Assembly: GCA_013397935.1 (NCBI GenBank) | Contig: VZRN01005622.1 | Span: forward strand, 2,249,560-2,313,559 | Direction: 5' to 3' | Source of the DNA: Dasyornis broadbenti | Taxonomy: Eukaryota; Chordata; Aves; Passeriformes; Dasyornithidae | Length of the DNA stretch: 64,000 nt | Shown here: positions 48,101 to 61,100 of the stretch, one piece after another | How the letters are laid out: each line of letters starts with the position of its first letter | How positions within the stretch are numbered: the stretch's first letter is position 1 | The notes under the pieces: generated by a model | Told to the model about the DNA's origin: nothing | Seen by the model: the letters and a program-made list of their open reading frames with translations, nothing else | Database searches by the model: none | Made by a program: the position numbers and the translations under genes

Positions 48101-51100
48101 TTGTTTGTTTCCATTCAAAATGGAATTGTTCTACATATTTAGAAATACAATCAGGAAAGTTGCTACCTGCTATCAAATCTAAAATTTCTTTTCCTCTAAG
48201 GTAGTTTTTGATGAGTTCAGCTATTTTACTCTGTGAAGTACGAAGCTAAATTTCCTGCTTAACCCATGTTCTAGAATGGCTGTTTTTCATTTTGTTTTCA
48301 GTATTTGTAGCCAGGTAGATGAAGAATACTGATTCTTAGTGACTTGCAGGCTTGAGGATCACTTTGAACAGAACTAAGAAGGTTTCTGTGTGTCCTTGAT
48401 TGTCAATGAGAGAATCTGAGAAATAATGCTTCATGTAACCATTGAAGCTCTTTACATGTAGTGTTGGATTTTCATAATAATCACCTGATTAGGTGATCAC
48501 CTGCATGAGTCTATTGCAGGGACAGGTGGCATTCAGTCAGACAAGACTTATGACTTCAAGTTGTTCATTTACTGTGTCAACCCTAATAGCTGTTCAGTTC
48601 TATGGTACAATGACAAATAGTTGCTTATTCCTGTTTGAAAAATCAAACTTTCTCCTGCTTTACTTACGTCCATGTGTGAAGGTTATGCCAGTTTAACTTT
48701 AGGCTTCACTGTTAAATATTCCCATTTTGTGAATAGCTCTGGTACTAGGTACTGTTGAAAATGTATTCGTAGGTCGTCACACTTTCTGTCTTCATAGTTA
48801 GAAGCAGTGATTTCTTAAACTAGTAAATATGTATGGATAGAAATAAAATTTAAGTTAGTGTGTCAGGTAAAACTCTCTAATTTTTCATTGTTGTTTTACT
48901 TTTTATTTATGCAATGCTCAGTCCAATGAATCTGTGCTAGTTCAAAGGGATTGTGGGTTCCTACTGCTTTGCAAATATACCACCTGGCATGGGAATTTCT
49001 TCTGCTGTCAAACACTTGGATTGGGCAAGATCAGTTCCCACCTTTCTTGTCTGTGCTGTATTTCCTACCTGTCCCTGTGAGGTTTTTGCAGGCATTTTAA
49101 CTGTATAGAAGCTCACCCTCTGTGCAGACCACTTAGCACCTTTTTCTCATGTTTTGTTCACCTCAGTCCATGTCATGGCAGGTTCTCCAGTGTAATTTTT
49201 AAGTTATATCACTTATCACTATCTTCTTGTCTCTGTAGAACTTGAAGTGAGAAGCTGTGAACTCTATCACAGCACTTGGGCAAAAACACCCTGAAATTTG
49301 ATCTCTTGCCTACTTGCTCTTACAGATGTGTCTGCCTTGACAGAACATGGCTGTGACCTTGAACACTTGGTGGGTTCCTAGTTTTCAAACACACATTTGA
49401 AGGAAAGGAGAAATAAGTTGAAAATTTAGTTTTCTGCTTGTGTTTTTGGCCATCAAATCTGACTTAAACTGTTGAATATGGCTAATGTACTTTGTCATAT
49501 ATTTGTTTCTGCTAATTTCTCCCAAGATAGGCAACTGGGTTCACTTCTTTTATTCCTGACAGGTTTATTTGTTTATCTTAACAAAGGGCAACGGGAAACT
49601 GGAAAAAATCTACCTGTTCATTTGGATGGTGACCTGTAAGTGGAGTGATTTTGCCAGGAAAAAGGTAGATATTCTTATATAATTCTCCAATTTGTTTCCA
49701 GTTTGTTCTACAGAATTCTCAATAAACTTGAGGCTTGTTTCCAGCACATCCATGAAAAGCCAGTCAGAAAAATAAGCTGTAGTGGGCTTAAATTTGTTTT
49801 GAAGGTGTTCAATATTTGTGGTAAAATTCTTTCGGTGGCTTCCAAAAAAAAATTGATTGTGAGCAGTTCTAGTGAGTTGGTGAGGCACTCAAGAGGCTGT
49901 AGGTGTATTATTAATCTGTTTTGTGCAGCTAAATGAATGGCTACATCAAACAGCAATAATTGCCCTTTACACCATTCTTCTTTAACCTTGAACCTTTCTC
50001 AGCTGGAGACTCAGTTTCCCAGTTTTTCCAAGAACTTTACCAAGTGTACAGATTCCAAGGAAACGGAGCCATGAATTTTTCACAGCGCTTGGCCATCATT
50101 CCCATTCCCAATTTCTAAACAGGAGGATCGTTCATGGAGTGCTGAACTCGGGGTACAACAAACACAGCTCAACAAAACCATTGAAAAGATCACACGAAAG
50201 CAGAGAAACTAGATTAACAGGCTATAACTAGTCCTGAACAACAATCACTGTGCTTAATGCCATTTAAAACTAGATTAAAGAAAACACAGGGAAGTAAACA
50301 AGAGCTAAAGGGAACAAGCTGCTGCGGAGGGAGGATGGGGCCACATGATTCTTCCCCTCGCTGGTATCAGTGGATGTACGAACAGTGTGATATATTCAGC
50401 GTGCTAACATTTGCATTACAAATGCTTGTACTGGGTTTAGAAAAGACCTAACAGATTGTCATTGCCCAGAGCACTGGCATTACAGTGATTGCTCCAATAG
50501 AACACGGCTGGTAAAGTTTTTCTTAACCCTTGTGCTGCCTCCATCCAGCTTGAAATAAGAGTTGTTTGCCCAGGGTTAGCTTTCCTAGACGAGTGCACAT
50601 TTCCATGCCCACAGAGATCTGGATAAACCAGTTACCTCTCTTAATCACTGGCATCTGGGATATTGCATGATTTGAGATGCATGGCTTTTCTCAAGTGCTG
50701 GAGTAATAGACGATGCACAGCTCACTCCTCCGAGCACTGCTGAGATTGCACCCTTGGCTGCCGGGAACATGAAGTATTATGCAGGGCTTTTCACACATTC
50801 TGTTTTTCTTGTATTGTCTCCAGTTTTCTGAAGGCTGTAGGCAATAAAATTAACAGCCTTTTTCATTTATGCTGTTGTTACAATGCTGCCATTTGGTTTA
50901 ATTTCAGTTGTTCTAATTTAGATTGGTGAAAGTTGAAAGTGAATCTTGTCCTCTAAATGAATACATCTGGAAAATGGTGAGGGTTTGTTTCGTGAATATT
51001 TTATTTTTAAAAATTCTTCTGTAAATGAAAAAAATTCCTAAATTTCATTTGTCTTGAAGTTCTACAGGTAATTTAAAACCAGTGAATCTCACAAATTTTT

Positions 51101-51120
51101 GAACTTGGATTTTTGGATCT

Positions 51121-51890
51121 AGAATCGTAGAATGGTTTGGGTTGGAAGAGACCTTAGAGATCATCTAGTGCACCCTCCCTTCCATGGGCAGGAACATCTT
51201 CCACTAGACCAGGTTGCTCAGAGCTCCATCCAGACTGCCCTTGAACAATTCCAGGCCTGGGCATCCACAATTTCTCTGGACAACCTGTGCCAGTGCCTCA
51301 CCACCCTCACAGTAAAGAATTTCTTCCTAATATCTAATTTAAAACCTGCCCTCTTTCAGCTTAATCCCATTCCCCTTGTCCTATCACTACATGCCCTTGG
51401 GAAAAGTCCTTCTCCAGTCCTTCTCCTTTCTTATAAGGCCCCTTTAGCTACTGGAAGGCTGCCGGTTGGTGTTCCTGGAGCCTTCTCTTCTCCAGGCTGA
51501 ACAATCCCAACTCTCTCAGCCTTTCCTCACAGGAAAGGGACTCTAGCCCTGACCATCTTCATGTCCTCCTCTGGACTTGCTCCAAGATGTCCATGTCCGC
51601 TGATGTTGGAGGCCCCAGAGCTGGCCACAGCACTGCAGGTGGGATCTCACAAGAGCTGAGCAGAGCTGGAGAATCACCTCCCTCATCCAATCCCACTGCC
51701 ACCAGCGAGGATGTTAAACTGTGCCAGTCCCCATACCGACTTCTAGGCGTGTCACTTGTCTCTGGTCCCTGCACTTGGACATCAACCTGTTGACCACAAC
51801 TCTGAGTGCACCCATCCAGCCCATTCCTGCATAGCAGCACATCTGTCAAATTCACATCTCTCCAGTTTAGAGGCAAGGATGTCTCACATT
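51121..51890 (-). mobile_element. CR1 LINE, 5'-truncated, antisense
   Basis: The + strand reads as the reverse complement of an avian CR1 3' region. It starts AGAATCGTAGAATGGTTTGG, a degenerate copy of the CR1 terminal 8-base repeat plus the conserved 3' end. It continues through typical blocks: GGTTGCTCAGAGCTCCATCC, the CACCCTCACAGTAAAGAATT block, TCTCTCAGCCTTTCCTCACA, and CTCTCCAGTTTAGAGG near the far end. The element's own 3' end is therefore at 51121 on the - strand. About 770 bases remain. No intact reverse-transcriptase frame is present. Confidence 0.88.
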
Positions 51891-54564
51891 AAGGAATTCT
51901 TTGTGTTTTCCATCCCACTAAAGAAAAGCAGATCTGTGTAAGCATCCATCAGTCCCAAGAGTGGTCGTAAAAGTTATTAATCACCTCAGCAAAGCATTGA
52001 AAATTTAAAAAACATCCAAAACCCACACCACAAAAACACCCAAAATCCCTAACCAAACCAAACCACCCCAAATCAACTCCTTTGTTATATTAATTCAATA
52101 AAAGAAACATTCTATATTTGAAAAAAATATTTTTTAAACTGATGTAGTTCTAAATTTAAAGAGTTAATCAGTGTTTTGCACTGTGATGTCATCTTACATT
52201 TAAATCTGATTGTGTTACCAAAAATCCCCTCCTTATCAGCATATAAAATATCCTTAATATTGATGTAAGTTGCATCAAGCAATTAATATATGACAGTTTG
52301 CAAGGAAATGTAAATGTCCTGAACAGTTATCTGAAAGAGGAGTGTATAACTTCAGCATTTAGTGGGCAACTAAAATGTGTATACTTTGAAGGAAAGACAC
52401 AGTAGCTGTTATCATCTGGAAACTACTCTCATTATATAAGGGATCTCTATGACATTTGAAGAATGGGAGCTTCAGAAAATTACTTATACAAAACTCTCAG
52501 TGCATCAGAAACAAAGTTTCTCCTGGCCATAAAGAAAGACATGAGGTCCAGTTTTATGACTGGGTAATTACACATCCAAATTAGTTCCTTATTTTATGCA
52601 GATGTCCTTTATGGCGTGTATCATCCTGTTGAAGATTCTGAATGTACAAAAATAACCTCATAGGTGCTCTAAGCAATCTCTTTCAGGATAGAAATATCAT
52701 CTCTGATAGGCTGGTGTCTTCTTAAGGAGCATCATTAACTTCTTTGAGAAGGTAGTATTTTATGGGGGCTGTTTTTTGGCTCTTATTATTACAGTCTGCC
52801 GTTATTAATTAATTTATGATTTGCAGTAAACATCTTCTATAAATATTCTATGTAGAAGACAAAAGGGTCTAACATGAATATGTTTCAAAACACTGTGTGA
52901 AAGAGGATGTAACAGCATGGTAAAAAAAAAAAAAAAAGTAGCATCATAAAGCTGCATTCCAGAATCTGTGCAAATGTCCCAAGCAATAATAAATAGGATT
53001 TTGTGGGTGAGGGATGGTCATTGTATCTTTTTTATCATCTCTGAGAGAAATTAGCTGTTTCTGCAATTATCTTGCCTATTTCATCAACTTGAAATAACCT
53101 TTCATTGTGAATGTTAAGAATGGTTTTTGGCTGAAAGAAGAGGGCAGATTTGTGATTATCTAAATTGTGAAAAGACATAATATTTTATTAGCAGTCTTGG
53201 CAGCAACACTCATGTACGCAAGCTGTAGCACAATCTATGGTATTTGTTACAGTAAAATCTAATTAAAAATTAAACTAAGCTGATGGCATTCAAACTGCCG
53301 TTGGAGAGGGGGGATTGGATTCTATGGCTCTCTTTGTATATATCTGTGCTTCTGCCTTTTTGTTCTGTGGCAGCCAAACAGCTTCCGTGTGAGCTCAGAA
53401 ATGTGTTAGCCTGCAGCTGGTTTGTGTGCTGCTGTCAGACGGCAAACACACAGCCTGGTATTTGCCGGGGTTTTGTGTGATCCTCGATAACTTCTGTGAT
53501 CCTGGATAACATCTCTGCCCAGGCATTTTCAGTGCGGTTTTAGTCAGTATTGAAGATTTAGATGCAAAATGGGGTTTATGTGAGTTTCCTAGATAACAGC
53601 TAAATCAAAACAGGTAACCCACCCACTGTTGGGATTGCTCTACTCCGGGTGACTGAGGATGGCACTAGTAAATCTCATTATTTCATTTTTGCATGTGAAG
53701 AATGACAGCTCAGTACAGTGTTTTCTTGTACAATGTGTCAGTCTGGCATATAAATGCACTCCTCTTCTTGATGTGCACCAAAGGCTTGAGACGGGATTAC
53801 AGAAGCTGAATAAAGAGCAGGATGTGCCATGGTTTGCTTTCACTGACAAATGTGGCTTGTGCTAAGTGTCAGCTGGGCTTAGAGAAAATTATCTTTTAAG
53901 TCAGGACTTTTGTACGTACCTGGTGAATCACCTGCTCTTCTGAAAATTAACAGTTGTTCTGTGCAAGTTTCCATGTAGCCACTTTGCTGGATTCCATTCC
54001 AACAGTTTCAGCTGGGATGTGATCAGCATCTTATCCATTTCCTTCCCTGTTTTCTATAATATTTGCTTTAAAAAAGTACCACTGAAGGTGGAGGGTCTAT
54101 TTCTTTGTGATGTTTATTCCTTCTTTTTGATACTTAACCAGAGAAGAGTAATCCAAATATATCAGCTGGGGAATTTAAAATAGCAAATGAAGGTAAACTG
54201 TGTGGCAAAAGCAGTGATTTGGTAAAAGATCAATTGCTCAATCATTTTATGTAAGTACTTAACACACTTGTTTTTCTGAATTCAAACTTTTTTCTGTGTA
54301 AAGCTTGAAAAGAAAAACCTCTTAAAATTTCCATGATTCATATTAAATACAAAACACCGGTAGTATCTGTAACATTGTTTGAATCTCATATCCTTGATTT
54401 CAGTAGATGCAGAGATGCAAAAAAGAACAGTGGTTCTGTAGTTGGTGAAAAGTGTCCTCTAGACACAGGAAAAATGAAAACTGACCAAAGACTTGAAACA
54501 GTCTTACACCAAGGATCTGAGGGAAAAACTGTAAAGAAATAGTGAAATAATACATGCAATCTCT

Positions 54565-54569
<5 letters not shown>

Positions 54570-54621
<52 letters not shown>
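54570..54621. repeat. Poly(T) run, 52 bases
   Basis: Uninterrupted run of 52 T on the + strand. The bases to its right contain no - strand AATAAA within 25 bases, and no retrocopy or target-site duplication was seen, so it is scored as a homopolymer rather than a retroposon tail. Length may be approximate. Confidence 0.9.
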
Positions 54622-54622
<1 letters not shown>

Positions 54623-56247
54623 ACTGCTGTAGTTTGTCTCCACATCGGGCAAGTTTTCACACTACAGAGTTCTTCAAGTGTTTTCATTCAGAGTGGGTTT
54701 GTGTTTACATTTTAATGTTTTCCTGTGCACTAGAGATAACAGTGATTATAGTAATTAGCAGTGTGATTGGGAGCAGACATGGGATCTACTGGAGTTTAAT
54801 GAAATTTAGGTGTAGCCTGAAATTTGTTTTCAATGGAAACAAATACAGTGAAGTTCTTTCCTGGTGTCCCACAGGAGTATCTCCTGTGATTTTTGCATCT
54901 ATTAAGGTGATTGGCAGCATTTTCAATACATTTTCCAATTATCTCTCCAAACACTTTGGTAAATTCAATTGCCTAAAGCTCCTTTCCTTCCCTGTCTCCG
55001 CCCCCCACCCTCTTCAATTATGCTACTCCTTATTTAAATAAGTTGAAGAAAGATAAAAAGGCATAGTAGCATTTGCTATGGCAAATGTAAGAGGTCAGAT
55101 TCTTATGGAGAACAAACCAAATTTGTTTATGAAAATACATTTACACCCTTTGATGATTTTACCAAAAGCTGTTATGGAGTGTAACATGCTGCTGTACTCT
55201 CTTGCACTTTGTCACAATAGGGTACACTGACACTTTCTTGTGCAAGAGATTGTTGTATATATTTTGAGTTGAGAATTCAAAGCTGTGATATTTTAGTTAT
55301 TTACTTCATATACATACAAAGAAGTTTTTTGGAGTGGTTTCCTCCCTCTCTCTCTGCAAGGGCTGGATTTTATATAGACAAGCATGGTAATAGTCACTGA
55401 AGGATTATTTTTCTTAAGGAGAAATCATCTTTTTTTTTCTTTTTTTTTTTTTTTGGATGGACATCAAATTCATAACCTGTTAATGTCTGTTTTACTCCCC
55501 TACTAATCACCACCATTCCACCCTCCTCCCTGTCCACACCCTTGGTCAATGGCTTAGCTGCACAAATTGGCTGTGGATGGAAAAAGAGAACAGAGACCAA
55601 TGGTAAATTTCAATATGCAAATACATTTCAAAACTGATGTCCTTGGCATTAAGTCTATAAAAGAGTCTCACTCAGTTTTCATATCATGCTGTTGCCCAGC
55701 ATCCTACCTAAGCCTATTACTGCTCCTACTTGCTGCCAGCATATTCATTAGATCTTTAATCCTTTAATTCCTGTGTGAGAGAGAAATAATGTTTGGCTGT
55801 AATTATATATGTGTATATGGGTTGTATGCCCATGAAACCCGAATTTTATTTCTGTTCTTCCTTGTGTTGTTGCTGTGCTTTTCTTCCTGCTTCTACATGT
55901 GGTGCTACCCTACAGCATTTTGATGCTGAGTCTTGGCACTGGGCAAGCAGATATGCAGTGTGGAGAAACACTTCTGAGGCTTTGGCTCTTCATCTGGGAA
56001 GGTCCCTCACCTCAAGAGATGATTCTCTCCATCCTGGATGTCTTGTTATCTGACGGACACTGACAGGCTGGAAGTCCTTGCCAAGAGACTGCTGTGTCCT
56101 CAGCTGGCAGGACACCGTGGGCTTGGGCAATGAACTCTGTCCTGGGGCTGTGGGGGAAACAGCAGTGAGTGCACAACTTCAGGCTGAAGAGCCCGGTCAA
56201 TGCTGTCCTGTGAGCTGGCACCAGAGCTGGAGCATCGTAAGGTGCAA

Positions 56248-56277
56248 TTTCATGAATCTGTTTCTAGATTCATGAAA
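56248..56277. repeat. Perfect 12-bp inverted repeat (hairpin)
   Basis: TTTCATGAATCT at 56248-56259 pairs perfectly with AGATTCATGAAA at 56266-56277 around a 6-base loop, GTTTCT. Too short for a microRNA precursor. It could be a remnant of a small inverted-repeat element or a chance fold. Confidence 0.8.
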
Positions 56278-57934
56278 CTGACTGGTCATTAAAAGACTGG
56301 TCCTACGGAGTGTTGTGAGCCACCACTCCCAGTGGCAGTAGCCAACCACTTTGTGATGGGCAAGTGTATCGTGGGAGAAGTCTCCTCAAAGTCTTGGAAG
56401 ACATCTACATGTCCACAGTGTTCAGAAAGTGCGTGGGAAGTGCTGACTACGCCTTTATTCCTCTTGGTTTCCTGAACTGTGAACTGAAATTGTGGATTTC
56501 TGGACACAGACATGACTTACGCTCTCATGGCCAACCAAACGGGCTTCTTTTGTATTTAATTCTGAAATGCAATCAGGTTGTGGTTGCCTTTCTGTGAGAC
56601 ATGATGTCTGTGACATTGTGCCAACAGCCTGTATGGATGGCTGGATTTGAATGTTCCTTTACTGGCTGAGCTCTTCACACCTTTCTCCCATGCAAAGATT
56701 AAAAACATCTATTTGGAAAGTGATTTTGCTGTGTCAGCCTCATGGCAGCCCATTCCATTTCCCCAAATTCCTGCTACTTCATCACAAAGAAAACACCTGC
56801 TTGGTAGCGAGCCAAGCCCAAAAATGGGATTGGGAGGATCTGGGCAGCAAAACTGCTCGAAGGAAAACTTTATTTCTTGCAGAAGCCAACGTGATTCTCA
56901 GTGTGTGTGGCAGTGAATAGGGACAGGACACAGGAGGTAATGGGATATGTGAAGAGGGAGGCAGGAGAAGAGTGTGGGAGGCAAACAGCCAACACACAAA
57001 CATTTCCACATGTGCTACCATGGCCCTTTGGAGGCTATAATGGTGCCTGGGTGCCACCTGACCTTTTCCACAGCGTAAGAAGTACTTTGGGATGTTGTAA
57101 GCGCTCTCAGCAGTTTGAGAGTTACCTCCAGCGCAGGAGACCACAAACCTCCATTAACCTTGTCCATTTTAGATTGACCAACAGATGGCACCATCAGTCC
57201 CCTTTTCTCCCGTGGCTTTGAAACAAATACTAATGCAAACCCTTGTTCCAGACCTGTCTGCTGCTAAATCCAGTAATTGCTTTCTAATTAATATTTCATT
57301 TAAATTCCTACTGTCTTATAATAGTGCTTAAAATCTGTGCATGCCTACATTTGCAATGAAACAAATTGTAAGGGTACATATTCATAATTTAACCTGTAGT
57401 GTTTCTGCTGGTGTATTAAATGACTCTTGGTTTTTGAGGGATTTCTAAGTCTGTGCTGAATTTGAATAATTTCAGTAGAAAAGGCACAGATGCATACAGT
57501 AGTGAAGAAGTAAAAAGTAGTTTGAAAATGGGTGTAACAAGGTAAATTGCCTAAAAAGCATACTACACAGATTTCTGGATACTCTTTCTCTTTTCTCAGA
57601 TTTATAGTGAGTTTTTGTTGTATTCTGTAGCTTTAAGAGACATCCTCAGGATGTATAGAGAAACCCCATCAACTGATAAAAATGATGACTTACCGCAGCT
57701 ACCTTCTTCTGTATTATTTGAATTGCTAATTAGATTTTCAGAATGAGACACTACTGAGAATGTGTCAGGAGTAAGAGCTACCTGGACACAGAGAAGACAA
57801 AAAGTCACAAGGAAAGAAAGTTCAACATAGGATTTAAAGGAATCATTCTATATTTTTGAAGGGATGGATCCTAATCCATGTAGACATCCAGCTTTGATGA
57901 GGTGCTGTGGAAGAGAGGGACTACTGAGGCTGTG

Positions 57935-58196
57935 CTGATACCACCCTTGCAGTAGGAAGGGGTTTTTTACTTCTGTTTAAGTGGAATTCCCTGTATTTCA
58001 ATTTGTGCCAATTGTCCCTTCTCCAAGTGCCACGGAGAGGTGTCTGCCTCCATCACCGCATTTATACACATTGATAATATCCCCCTTGAGCCTTCTGGAT
58101 CCTAAACAGAGCCAGCTCTCCCAGCCTCTCTTCATAGGAGACATGCTCCAGTCCTTTGGTCATCTTTGCTGGACTCGATCCATATGTGGGGAGCAC
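57935..58196 (-). mobile_element. CR1 LINE fragment, antisense, older copy
   Basis: The + strand carries the reverse complement of CR1 blocks: CCACCCTTGCAGTAGGAAGG, CCTGTATTTCAATTTGTGCC, TTGAGCCTTCTGGATCCTAA, and CCAGCCTCTCTTCATAGGAG followed by GACATGCTCCAGTCCTTTGG. Both ends are missing; the CR1 3' terminus was not found. Divergence from the usual CR1 sequence looks greater than in the other two long copies. Confidence 0.78.
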
Positions 58197-61100
58197 ATAT
58201 TTTTGTTCTGATGGGCCAGCCACGGTGTAAAGATGTTTATCAGCCTGAATACTTCGGACAGCCCAAGATTGTCTTCCCTGCATGGTCCATACGTAACTTG
58301 TGCAAAGTTGCTCTAGAATTCTGCTACTGAATTGCTTGGCTTCACCAGTTGTTGACTGATTATGCACAAATGTATGTGACTAAATAAAATGTCAGTAAAA
58401 TTTGGAACCAGGATTTTTTTCCCTCATAGGACAGTAGAATTATTCCAAATTCCTTGTGGTGACTGAGTACTAATGTAAGTTCAACTTGCTAAGCACCAAT
58501 GTAAACTATTCAGTGAGGGTACAAAAAGCAGACAGAGGGTCTAGTAGCAAATGTAAAAAGAACATCCTTTATACTCAAGGCTTTTTTCTTTTTTTCCTAG
58601 AGGTATTTTTATCACCACAGGTTTTCCAGTTTTGTTTTAATTAAGCTGTATGATTATAAGTGCTTGTCATCGAGGACATGTAGCTGGGTAATTAGAATGA
58701 TAGTGTAAGACAATTAGAGAATATAAAAAGCAGATAAAAAAGAGTCTGTTGTGATGTAGTTGAATCCTGCACAGCTGCTCTGCTTTCCTTGCCCCACCTT
58801 ACTGAGTTGCTTAAGTCACGGGTTTGCTGTCCACTCACACTACATTACTTCAAACTGGATTAGGGAACAGTTTAATGTGAAAACTTAATAAGATGGAAAT
58901 CCAGCAGGGATGTGAATGGAGGGACAGCAACCAGAACACCATCCAAATCCTCTCGTGGATCATAATGAAGTGTGTTCCACGACAGACAGAAATCTTTCTT
59001 CAGCAGAAGCGAAATAAATGTATTGTTCCATAATAAATCCTGTTTAGAGATCCCCAAGGCCTGTGTCAACATGCTGCTTAAGCATATGCTCAAATCCAGT
59101 CTATTTTCATGAACTACTTAAGCTCTAGTCAGGCTGGGTTATATGCAAGGAAAGGCTGCAAAATCAAAAACTGTTAAATACTTTACAAAGCTAAGATTTA
59201 TTAGCCCTTTGCAATCAATACTTTGCTTAGGTAGGGTTTAATTAAAAATTACAGATATTTTGTTTGTCTTGGTTTTAAGCTGCTAGAACCCATCAGTAAT
59301 GTAGGAACAAATTATTCTTAATTTTAGGTCTGATTTCAAAGACACAATGAAAGTTGATAGAAATTTTCCTCTAAGTCAACAGGGAGCAGCATCAGGCCTT
59401 TGCATGCTTGAAAGTTTTCCAGAAAGCCTTAAATTTCCTTCAGTGTGCACATCATTATTATTTAGAGTCCCTAAGAACACCACTGAAGAAGTCCAAAAGG
59501 AATGAATGTGAATCCAAACTTTTATGCAGAATTTCGAAATCCAGCGCTCCTTAATTATTCTATTAATGGAATAAAAAGCTAAGGGTCAGAGTGAAAGCTT
59601 CAGAAAAAGAAACACCATTTCTAATATCTAGGAAAAAAAACAACAAACCCAAACTTTGCAACTCTCAGCATATCTTGTAGGTTTGTGAGGTGTCCTTGAT
59701 TTTTATATCGTAGTTCTTTTCTTTAATCAGACCTTTTGAAAAGTGAAGAAGCCAGCAGTTCTCTCGCATGCACTCCTTTACTATTTGAGAATCTGTTAGG
59801 AGAAAAAAGGTGCAGCTGTTCCTTTTCCTCTAAATCTAAAGGGAAGTTTCTGACTTAAGGATGTGCTTTGTAACCCCAGGAAGGCAGTGGCAGCTTTCTG
59901 TTTAGCTTTGCGGGGTCTTACATGAACTTCATCTTCTATTGATTTATGGTGAGTAGAGATAATTCTGTGGGATACAAAGTATTGTATTTTAATTTGTGTG
60001 CTGGAACCTCACCGTAAATTTGTTGTTCAAGATGTTTCTCTTTCATAATTAAATTGCAGTACCTAGTTTTATTGCTGTTTCCAGGGATAAATCTTTGATC
60101 TGAGAGCTTTCACACTCTGTATCTTTATTGCTCACATTTTTATTACAGGTAAGGGATTATTTTTTACTATCTTCTTCATGATCTTGACAGAAACTTAACA
60201 TACATTGGTCTGTTCCTTCTAATTTATTCATTGAGTGGAGAAACCTTGTATTAATAAGCTTTTTACATATTGCCCCTTACTCCCATGTTCCCTTCATCGT
60301 ATGTGCAGGTACCATCTGATTTTCTATAGAGTTTTTAAGCTTGGTCTCTGCTCTTTAGGATACCCATCTTGCTGACTGCTGTTGCAATTAAAGGAATTTC
60401 TGTGACGTCTTATGTAGTAACAAAATCAAAAATTCTGCAAAGCAGAAGATCAAGCTTTTGTTTCAGCTATAGCAGCAAACCCTGAATCCCCCTTTCAGAA
60501 TTACTGTCTGGAACAATTGGGGTTTTCTTGGAAGGCAGGGAGAACAATAAACTTATAGTTGTTATTTGGTATAGGGCTTTTCCAGAGAAGAACTCGAGTG
60601 GCTGAAGCATTTGTGAAAATGCCATTGATAGCCTTGTCTTTAAACATGAAATGAAGCTCCGGGTATGAGAATTAGACCAGAAAAATGAAAGCAGTGCACA
60701 AGAATTGTAAACAGCGTAAAATGTAATTGCAGCATTTAACATTTATGCTGTAATGTCATAAATGTCAGCCAGTGGTGCCTTCAGCAGAGATTAAATTGCT
60801 TCTCTTCACCAGTGGGACGGGCATGAGTAGTAATAATTCCAGTTGTTCCTTGTGCACAGCTGTCCCAAGATCTCTTTTGGCAAAGAGTCCTATCTGTGCT
60901 ACCTTTGAAATTCTTCTTTTGGGATTTGTCAGAATGTTACCCAGGATTTATGTAAACTGGGGAGCCAAGGTGTTGCCATGGCAATCTCAGCTGTTTATAG
61001 CTCTTTTGCTATATAAGCTCCAGTTGTTGTAGCACTGCTTCTAAAAATGTGAAGATTTGTATTAGGAACAGATAAATATGTGATGGAGTTTGCTATCTTT

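Larger units (their letters stand above)
38826..51119. other. Intergenic DNA right of CHMP2B, no gene seen
   Basis: Apart from repeat copy B (39530-39658), this 12-kb stretch is AT-rich. It holds A/C-rich low-complexity sequence at about 42835-42895, T runs at 45091-45122 and T/G runs at 46190-46223, and many short open frames without homology (longest 165 codons at 44556-45053). VGLL3, the expected neighbour on this side, was not recognised. Confidence 0.6.
51891..57934. other. Intergenic DNA between CR1 fragments
   Basis: No gene recognised. Contains an A/C-rich low-complexity stretch at about 52005-52080, a 52-base T run (54570-54621), T runs near 55431-55454, and a GC-richer segment at about 55900-57200 with a perfect hairpin at 56248-56277. 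That segment could be old mobile-element DNA, but I could not assign it to a family. Confidence 0.55.

Noticed and set aside
48481..48503. Cluster TCACCTG, AGGTGA, TCACCTG with a 12-bp palindrome and two E-boxes
   Set aside because: Twelve-base palindromes occur about 15 times by chance in a window this size; nothing else nearby supports a regulatory element.
54570..54621. Long T run read as the tail of a - strand processed pseudogene
   Set aside because: No - strand AATAAA close by, no coding similarity to the right and no target-site duplication.
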